From Meandrina meandrites (taxonomy: Eukaryota; Cnidaria; Anthozoa; Scleractinia; Meandrinidae), in contig OY855911.1 in NCBI GenBank assembly GCA_963693305.1, positions 27,608,939 to 27,672,938 of the forward strand: DNA of 64,000 nt, written 5' to 3'. Positions within the stretch are counted from its first letter, which is position 1. The number at the start of each line of letters is the position of its first letter. The position numbers and the translations under genes were made by a program. Positions 56,770 through 64,000 of this stretch are shown here, one piece after another. The notes beneath the pieces were generated by a model that saw nothing but the letters and a program-made list of their open reading frames with translations, was not told the origin of the DNA and searched no databases.

Positions 56770-58970
56770 TTTAGCAATCGATGTTTGTTCCCAGATGTGT
56801 CACTTCTTTCGGTACTTAACCATAGCCGTCTTAAATTTCCTTTGTACAGAAAAATAATTATAATAGGGTATGTAGATTTGTCCGTTTTTGGGCGAAATTT
56901 TCAAATTCACCATTTTTACTTTACTTTGGTTAGTTGTAATGATTTAAACTGCTGTTGTATCCATGCTTTGTTCTACTGAAAGCTGGTCATCTGAGCAACG
57001 CGCTTTATGAGTAGCTTATACAGACGCTCTCTGGGATCCACATGTAATCTTTGACGAGCCGAAAGAGCGTATGTCTCTAGGCTTAACCGCTTTTAGCAGT
57101 GTACATGATAATCGGCTACATAGAATACAGTTAAGGTAAGTGTACATCCTTGGGGTAATGGCAGATCTTTTCGGACGAATTAAAAGTTGATTCTTCTTGC
57201 CATTATCAGTCAAGCAGTGTCGACAAGCAATTAGCGTGCAGGCCTTTCCTGCTTAAGTTAATCGGTCACTTAACCTTGCAGAAATTAAACAATAATCTAC
57301 CTCCATTTGATTAATTAGCTACAGTGATAGCGGTCCTTGGATTCTTTACTGAAATGATCATCTTTTTGTAAGTTCCTTTCCTTGAACATTATTTCACATT
57401 TCTTCATTAGCAGTAGGTTTACGTTTGCATAGTTGTGCATATTTAGACATAAGGGACCATCAGATTGGAGTGCGAGTACGAGAACGACTTCGGAATTTCA
57501 ATCCAGTTACGTTCCCAGGGGGCTCACTCCTGCCTGTTGCTGACCAGTTACAAAGGAAACGATCGGTACGAGATTGATGCGAAATGTGATAATGGAAATC
57601 ATAAGCACTAGATTTGAAAAGTCGTTCTGGTACTCCCAATTTTATTTGAAGGTCTGTAGTTAGTCTCAAGTCTCAGCTTAAGGGTGGACCTCTTCAACAC
57701 CACGGCGACAAACTGATGAGTGGTGCCGGAGCTCGTCTAGAACTGGATCAGTAACTTATTTAAAATGTAAAATATCGACGGCAGACTGATGATCCTAACG
57801 GCGCAAGCCACCAAAAATAATGAAAAAAAAAAAAGAAAAGGAAGAAAGAAAGATTAAACAACTAAAATATTTTAAATAAAAATGTCCGATATTTTGGTTC
57901 GCAATACAAACCTTCCTTGGACTGCTAACCGAAAAAGAACTGCGAGAAAAATAAAAGGATTGTTGGAAATAAATGTTAAATTTGTGGAAACGAAGATGAG
58001 ATCAGTTAATGGATCGACGTTCGCGCGGCATCGTATACAGTTCATATGATTGCATAAATTATCTGATAATTAGAGCCACTTTTTTTGTCAGCTAATAGTG
58101 CAAAACCACATCAAACAATGATATGGACTACTCTTACGTTTTCTCGCAAAATTGCTGATCCTTCAGATTTGGATCAAGGAATTCTGATTTGATAACGACC
58201 GTCTTATTTGAAAACGCGAGGAGCTCTTTTCTTTACACGACCACGAAGTGATGTTTTATTTTCACTCAGTTTTACCCATATACCTTACTGAATTTTAATC
58301 ACTTCCATAGTTCGAATTCAAATCACTCACACGCTGTTCAAACGCATCTACAAAATTCAAATCGCGGATCGAATGATCATGAAAAAACACTCACACCAGA
58401 CAAGTCTGAGATAAAATATAAGGCTTGTTGAACAAACTCGTGAATTATTGAAATAAAATAATATACATTGGCAGTAAATTGTGTTAAAGCATTTTACCCA
58501 GTCGATTTTTCAGCAAACCAAGATCGTGATGGTCAGCCTGTCTGTGAATGCTCATGGATGCATCATCATTTGCCAAAAGATGTTCAAATGATTTTCAACC
58601 ATGGACAGAAAGTATTCGGTCTACTTTTCTCAGTTTTGTTGCAGGTTAGTTTGATGCTCTTTGAAGCCCTACACAGTGGGCATTTGCCCGTGTAATGCGG
58701 GATTTGAAAGAAATTATTTTGAAAAAAAGTTTTGTGAATGAAAGAAGGAGATGGGCTCTCTTTGATTTGACTGAATTCGATTTTTCAACTATTGCCACGA
58801 AACTAAGATCTTGCATGGTTTTTCTGACTGCCGCTCCAAAACAGAAACAAAAGACAAGTACCCTAATGCAAATTTCTTTAATTGAAAATTTCCATATCTA
58901 TTTTAAAATAGCTTCCTTAATGTCAGTTCTCTAATTAAACACGTTTCCTATAATGGCATCAGTTAGTTCC
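56770..58970. other. Intergenic spacer, no gene recognised
   Basis: Loosely complementary segments near 57449-57660 (around GAGAACGACTT and AAGTCGTTCT) may be the ends of a decayed MITE. An open frame at 58468-58695 containing CECSWMHHHLPKDV has no family I recognise and no clear splice sites. Confidence 0.4.
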
Positions 58971-58973
58971 GCG

Positions 58974-59756
58974 TCAAGCCGTCTTCATATATTGTTGATC
59001 ATCTGCACAGTTCAGAGCACGGGCTACTTCACAAATGCTTCTTCTTCGGGTGCGAACCATCTGAAAACAGAAATAGTCAGAAAACATTTCAAATAATGTT
59101 CAAACAGTCATTTTATATGTTTATAAGGAGTCGCTAGCTCGTTATGTCAACACAAGCGTATTTACTCTCACAACAGGTGACCAACTACCAAAAAGCGGCT
59201 TCAAAAGAACAGAACCAATTCAAACAATTAATCTAAGAAAACAAAGAGAAAATCGGTTGACTGTATTGTATCGTTTCCGCAAAATTGTAAAAAAAGAACA
59301 CCAGGAATTTAAGATGCTTTTGGCCCTAATAAAAGATCGATTGTTAAGTATGTAAGGACAATAGAGCAAACAGGCAGAAATCAAATTGCTCTGTCTTGTG
59401 TATAACGTGTCCAGTTTCTATTTGTATTTTACTTTTACTGCGCTTCTAAAAATCGATCGTTCAATTTAATTTTTTCAAATTCATGTCAGGTAATAGTAAT
59501 ATCTAAAATACATCAATCCTTTTTTTGCCAACAAATAAAACTGACAAGGGTGCTTATAAAACCTGAGCTTTGTGTCATTTACCTCTGATTTCCAGCTTGA
59601 TATACTTCTTTTCCCAGGATAGCCAGAACAGCCCGGTCTATACGGGCAGGGCAGAATATTCGCGGCAGCTTCTACATGAACATCTTGAGTGAGAGTCAAC
59701 AACAATGCTGAAACAATGAAACAGAGGAAAACCATCGAGAATGAAACCTTATTCAT
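58974..59756 (-). CDS. Candidate secreted peptide precursor, two exons
   Basis: Exon 1 is 59756-59583 (58 codons), exon 2 is 59060-58974 (28 codons plus TGA), joined by a 522-nt intron with GTAAAT donor and TTTTCAG acceptor, phase 0; the product is 86 residues. Residues 1-24 form a signal peptide (MNKVSFSMVFLCFIVSALLL). A segment ILPCPYRPGCSGYPGKR (34-50) follows: a CX5C loop, then Gly-Lys-Arg, the usual signal for prohormone cleavage and C-terminal amidation. A spacer and RTRRR lead to a C-terminal segment with a second Cys pair, CEVARALNC (68-76). This layout is that of a neuropeptide or peptide-hormone precursor, with some resemblance in plan to CCAP- or elevenin-type precursors; no homology is claimed. 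A small secreted defence or venom peptide is the alternative. Confidence 0.55.
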
Positions 59757-59847
59757 TGCGAAGAATAGCACGGATTGGATTCCAGTAACGAACGTGCTGC
59801 CAGTGGACTTTGATGACTTAAATGCCCTGTGTAATTTCTTAAAACTC

Positions 59848-59856
59848 CTTTTTATA
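59848..59856 (-). promoter_or_regulatory. Possible TATA box of the peptide gene
   Basis: CTATAAAAAGG reads on the minus strand about 95 bases upstream of the candidate start codon, a sensible distance for a TATA box with a 50-70-base 5' leader. Confidence 0.45.
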
Positions 59857-59859
59857 GAT

Positions 59860-61250
59860 ATAAACGCTGGTTGGCGTCCTCATTGACTTTACATAATTAG
59901 TTGCAATGACAGCTGAGTTTTTCTGATGGAAAACATTTAGGATTGATTAAAGATAAAGTGGGCGGTTTCCCGTTAATGGATTTGTTTTATTATTACTACA
60001 CAAAGCGAATTGTAGGCGCCTATACTTTTTAAATTTAACAATAACAGCTGCTGATCTCGTTTTTCTTTTTTTTTTTTTTCAAAGAAAGTAAACGCTTTGT
60101 GGTAGATACGTTAAGTCGGTAAAGCAGCACAGTTGCGACTAAACCACATGGTTAAGAGTTGTTCTGATGCAAAACAAAGTTAAGTAGAAGTGAGATGTTT
60201 TCCGTATATGGATTTTTTATTAATACTGCAAAGAGAGGATTATAGGCGGCTTAAACATCTTAATTCACAGCTGCTGCTTAAAACATCTTTTATTGATAGA
60301 TACGTTAAGTAAGCAAAGCCGGGAAGTTACGGAACAATATGATTACGGCTTTCGTGCGTTTTCTGAGCGTGATATTTCGGAAGAGAATTTCCAGTGGTTT
60401 ATTAATGAGGCAATGTCAGAGAAAATAAAGTCTGTGACAAAATGTGAAATATGAATATATGTTGCAGTTTAAAATTATAAATGGATTTTAGGCCAAAATG
60501 ATTTCAAACTAGTGTGATTTGTATGTTCCTTTTGTTCTAGATTTATTAAAATGTGCATAATCCAGACACAAAGAATAATACAAATCACGCAAACTTGAAA
60601 TCTTGAAATCTTTTAACCCGAAATTCATTTTAAAATACAGCTTACTTTCAGTTTTTTTTAATAGTGAGAGAATCAGTGAAAAAATGTTTTAATAGTTGTT
60701 TTTCACCTACTTGTACTTTGAACTTTATACTGGAAAACATTCTAACATGCATTCGATTCGATACAATATTTTGGAAACAACTTTAGATTATTGGGAAGCC
60801 CCACAGCAATCCACCGCCTCCACTGAAGAGAAGTGAATACGAGCTAAATAAATGCTACAGCTTTTTTACGCATCTATATGTAAAAAAATAAGTAGCTTTA
60901 TCATTGTGAGAAGCTATATGCCAAAAAAAGAAATGAAAGGAACTTCTAACGCTATCGGGACGTAAATATTCAGCAATTCAAGAAAACGCCCACAAAAGTT
61001 ATCTGATATTTGCTAAAATAGCAAATCAGTCTTGTTTATGCATTGGGAATTAAAAACTAAAATAGGGGGCGAATAGATTCTTAAGGAGATTGATTTTTTG
61101 GAATTGGACTTTTATATTCATCAATGTCCATTTGTAGTAAATTAATTGATCACTCGCGTTTGAGCGATTGTGATTGTTGATCGTTATGAACTGAGTTCTA
61201 ATCATGATAATTTTTCCTAAAGGAAATGATTAAGACAGAGAAACTTTATA
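59860..61250. other. Intergenic spacer, no gene recognised
   Basis: AT-rich sequence with short open frames only. I looked here for the other exons of a fourth methyltransferase and saw none. Confidence 0.45.
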
Positions 61251-61251
61251 A

Positions 61252-61650
61252 GTGAACAGGATGGATTTGAAAATATAACATTTGACAGTTATCATAGCAC
61301 TGTAAATGATCGCAAGAAGCCATTTGAATCCGCAGACTCCCCCGTTCGAAAAGCAAGCCTTTCACTAGTAACGTCCATAGAAACAAAGTGGTGCGTGTCC
61401 TTACAGGGGAAAATGGCTGAAGAATCGTGGCAAACCCAAAGCAATTACGCGTTGGCTCATAACGACGACGAGGGCTTTGAATAACGCGGCATTTCTTTCT
61501 GGTAAGAAAACAATTCATTAGGCTATATCGAAGAGGAGGTATGAGTGAGCAGTAAGGCAGGTGTTCGACTTGAGGTTGACGGGAGAGGGTGCGTGCGCCA
61601 TGCCGCAAGTTCGACGTTATAAGCGCCGACTATTATTTTTTGTTGTTGGT
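61252..61650 (+). pseudogene. SABATH exon 5 pseudogene, derived from copy 3
   Basis: The segment matches exon 5 of copy 3 and about 150 bp of the following intron. It keeps the acceptor-like GTGAACAG, the phrases AAGCCATTTGAA and CCCGTTCGAAAAGC, the donor TCTGGTAAGAAAA and the intron text GGAGGTATGAGTG. The exon-like part (61260-61501) is 242 nt against 241, with small insertions and deletions near 61368 and 61385 that break the frame. No other exon is found within the window, so it is an isolated genomic duplicate; intron sequence in it argues against retroposition. Confidence 0.85.
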
Positions 61651-62364
61651 GTTGTTGTTGCAAGACAATTAAGTAGCACGTTCCTCTCCTTGGGAAATAG
61701 CAAGTGTAGATATACTTGCTTAAGAACGTTCGCGCTAATTGTTATTGCGCATCTTTACTGCGCACATACTTTATGCCGCAACGTCACGCCACTTCATGCA
61801 TCGAGCGCGCGCGCTGACAAAACTTTTCAAACAAATATAGGGGCATGTAGGCATTGCGTTAACTTCACTTGTAGTTTTTTCTCTCAAACGATCGGTGGCC
61901 CCATTTTTTATAGGCAGTCGATTTTCGACAGATTATTAAGAAATGAACAGAAAAGTCAATGAGAGAAGTTTAAAAATGTCTAATTTATCTTCCCACGCGG
62001 TATCGAACCTTGCCCATCTTTCAACTACCAGGCGAGTGCAAATGCGATCGCTAAAGGGTTAAATTTTCTTAAGGAACATCACCAGTTGAATCAGTTTACA
62101 TAACAGGGTCACTTAAACAATATTTGTAACATTTTAAGGTGATCTTTCGGACGTCTTATCCCCGAAACGAATTCGGTGACCCCACATTTTTTTTACATTT
62201 CTGATTTGGGTAACCCATAAACTCACAATGGTAGAAGTATTAGAAATAAGTCAATGTTAGAAGATTTTCGCGCGAACGTCCTGCAAAATAAATAATACTA
62301 CTAGGAGTAATCGTAGATTATGTAGTGCGTTCGATATGCTCGCCACTGAAGAACAACCTGCCAC
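61651..62364. other. No gene recognised
   Basis: Spacer between the pseudogene and the foldback element. An open frame at 61561-61962 begins in pseudogene intron and has no recognisable domain. Confidence 0.4.
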
Positions 62365-63327
62365 TTGCCCGGGGGGTATTCCCATATATGGGCTATATAG
62401 GTATGTGCCGCGGGATAGGGTATGGTTTTTGAGGTTCTCGGTCCTTAAATAGGGTATCACTTTTGTTCCTTTTGACATTGTGTTCCCGGTGTGATCCTTA
62501 GATAGGGTAGCTAAATTCTATCAGCTCAAATGAACGCCCAGCTAAACGACAAAAAATAGTCTGTTAAAACTGAACTATCAGTCATTAAGTATTAACAGAA
62601 ACTCATAAGGAGTTGAAACGTATAACGCGCGTTCACAGCGTTCGAATATTCAGTTTGCCAAGTACCATATTTGGAAACACAAGGAGCTTGTACGCGAATG
62701 ATTTACACATGTAACGACACACGCAAGAAAATTTTCGCTTTTACGGTAAGTCACTTGAAATCCGACCTAAACGCCGTGAATTACTCACAGAAACTAGAGA
62801 AATTCATCAAGAGTATCCAAGTGAAGATCTCCGGACCATCAAATGACGATGAAACATAGAATTTAACCAAATTTAACTATATTTAACCAAAGTTGTTTAA
62901 AAACAAGATTACGCCATTTAGCGCGAGCTAGCGCGCGCTCTGAATTTATCCAAATATTGCAATTTTGATTGGTTGATTTTTTTTCTCGTGGTTTTCCAAA
63001 TATGGTACTTAATGGCAACGAATGTTCAAACGCTTTGTACAATGCGAATCATAGGGAGTTACACGTTTCAACCCTTATGGGTTTCTGGTATTAACAAAGC
63101 GATTTTGAAAGATTTGAGCTTTGCTGTGCGCGGTTAGCCGTTATTTGAGTCGTCACGCAATGCTTCTCCTCCCCTTGAATAGGGTGTCAATTTTCGGGTT
63201 TGGGCCTTAGAAAGGGTATCAATTTTCGTTTTCTTTATCCTTAGATAGGGTCAGGGTTTGAGAACGTTCGCGGCACACCCCTATCCGAAATTTAGGGGAG
63301 TACCCCCCCCCCCCCCCCCGGGGGCAA
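62365..63327. mobile_element. Large foldback element, about 960 bp
   Basis: Ends TTGCCCGGGGGG and CCCCGGGGGCAA are complementary. Pairing continues inward through GTGCCGCG/CGCGGCAC, GATAGGGTA-rich tracts, GTTGAAACGT/ACGTTTCAAC and CCAAATATGGTACTT/AAGTACCATATTTGG, giving arms of several hundred bases. A 62-codon open frame (62671-62859) lies in the loop region, without recognisable domain. A run of C occupies 63303-63319. Confidence 0.75.
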
Positions 63328-63584
63328 CTTGTAACTTGCCTTGCGTGAAAAAATGTTATTTTCCCCATGCAGAAGGCGTTTCGACCAAACATCTTCGGTC
63401 TTCATCAGTTTCGAACGTCATAAAGGCAGTAAATAAATTTTAAAACTAGGTTGAACCAAAAATACTTTTTGTTAGTCAGTTCATGCAGCGTTTGAATTGA
63501 GAGATTCTTCCAACATACAAGGCTCATCATAACTAGTCATTATGGAAATCTTTGTGTCAACTTGAGCACAGGGCACGTAGTTGG

Positions 63585-63618
63585 AGGGGGCGGGGTGGGG
63601 GGGGGGGTGGGGGGGGGT
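63585..63618. repeat. G-rich low-complexity tract
   Basis: Runs of G broken by single T or C. Length uncertain in any assembly. Confidence 0.7.
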
Positions 63619-63814
63619 GGATGGCACTACCCCTCAAACCTTTGTCATCAGACCACGGCACAAAATTGAAGCAAGAGGGGTAAATTATTTGAAATTGTAG
63701 CTTGGCCAGAAACTTTATTTAGGCCCAATACAGTCACAAGGCCACAAGTACTTCAACTTAGGCAATCCAGTGTGGCAGGATAATGGTCACGTGTCTACTT
63801 CAGGCTCAAACTAC

Positions 63815-63893
63815 AACCCTAACCCTGAATCTAACCCTTAACCCTACTACTCAACCCTAACCACAGCTCATAATCCCTAACCCTATAACCCTA
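63815..63893. repeat. Degenerate telomere-like repeats (CCCTAA)n
   Basis: AACCCT occurs about eight times in 80 bp with interruptions. Cnidarian telomeres are TTAGGG, so this could be an interstitial telomeric tract or the edge of a decayed subtelomere. Confidence 0.6.
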
Positions 63894-64000
63894 ATCGAGA
63901 CACGATTATATGACAAGTATAACCCTAGCTTTCACTCTTTTGGTGTCATAGGTTCTGGTCACGTGACCTCAATTGTTCTCCTTAAGGGAGAAATTGCTAA

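Noticed and set aside
58468..58695. 75-codon open frame with CECSWMHHHLPKDV
   Set aside because: No family recognised, no good splice sites, no start context. It could be a decayed exon but I cannot support it.
59481..59582. Read-through of the peptide gene past exon 1
   Set aside because: The single-exon reading ends in a low-complexity tail. A canonical donor at 59582 with a matching acceptor at 59061 gives a more sensible product, though transcript data are needed.
61246..61608. 120-codon minus-strand open frame
   Set aside because: It is antisense to the exon-5 pseudogene and has no domain of its own.

Overview
The window is animal nuclear DNA, most likely from a cnidarian (stony coral or sea anemone). 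It is AT-rich and intron-rich, with canonical GT-AG introns. It is packed with BEL/Pao, Ty3/gypsy, L2/CR1-like, Penelope-like and Crypton-like elements, tRNA-derived SINEs and many short inverted-repeat transposons. The taxon is inferred from this style of content; no single diagnostic gene fixes it.

The backbone is a tandem array of three six-exon genes on the + strand: copy 1 at 14423-21401, copy 2 at 27234-38376 and copy 3 at 41802-56552. Each encodes a roughly 379-residue SABATH-type S-adenosylmethionine-dependent carboxyl methyltransferase (Methyltransf_7 family, the family of plant salicylate/jasmonate/benzoate carboxyl methyltransferases). Exon lengths (24, 310, 279, 140, 241, then 146 or 143 nt) and intron phases (0,1,1,0,1) are the same in all three, and every junction is canonical. 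Copies 1 and 2 are also alignable through their introns, so they are a recent duplication; copy 3 is older. A decayed duplicate of exon 5 alone lies at 61260-61501.

Layout: 1-4321 holds a 48-bp minisatellite, dispersed repeats and a PIF/Harbinger-like MITE. 4322-12493 is a BEL/Pao retrotransposon with LTRs that look identical, a GAGGT target duplication and an L2/CR1-type insertion in gag. 12494-14422 holds a tandem duplication and a SINE. 14423-22200 is gene copy 1. 22200-27233 is repeat-rich spacer. 27234-38580 is copy 2, whose intron 2 carries a nested insertion with Crypton-type recombinase remains, a hammerhead-like motif and two MITEs. 38590-41800 is microsatellite, spacer and a SINE. 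41802-56552 is copy 3, whose intron 2 carries a 1.9-kb Mutator-like element and whose intron 5 carries a foldback element and a complete but broken Ty3/gypsy element. 56770-64000 is spacer holding a candidate two-exon secreted peptide precursor on the - strand (58974-59756), the exon-5 pseudogene, a large foldback element and degenerate telomere-like repeats.

The two most promising items are the animal SABATH cluster, whose substrate cannot be read from sequence, and the small prepropeptide with a CX5C loop followed by a Gly-Lys-Arg amidation/cleavage site.
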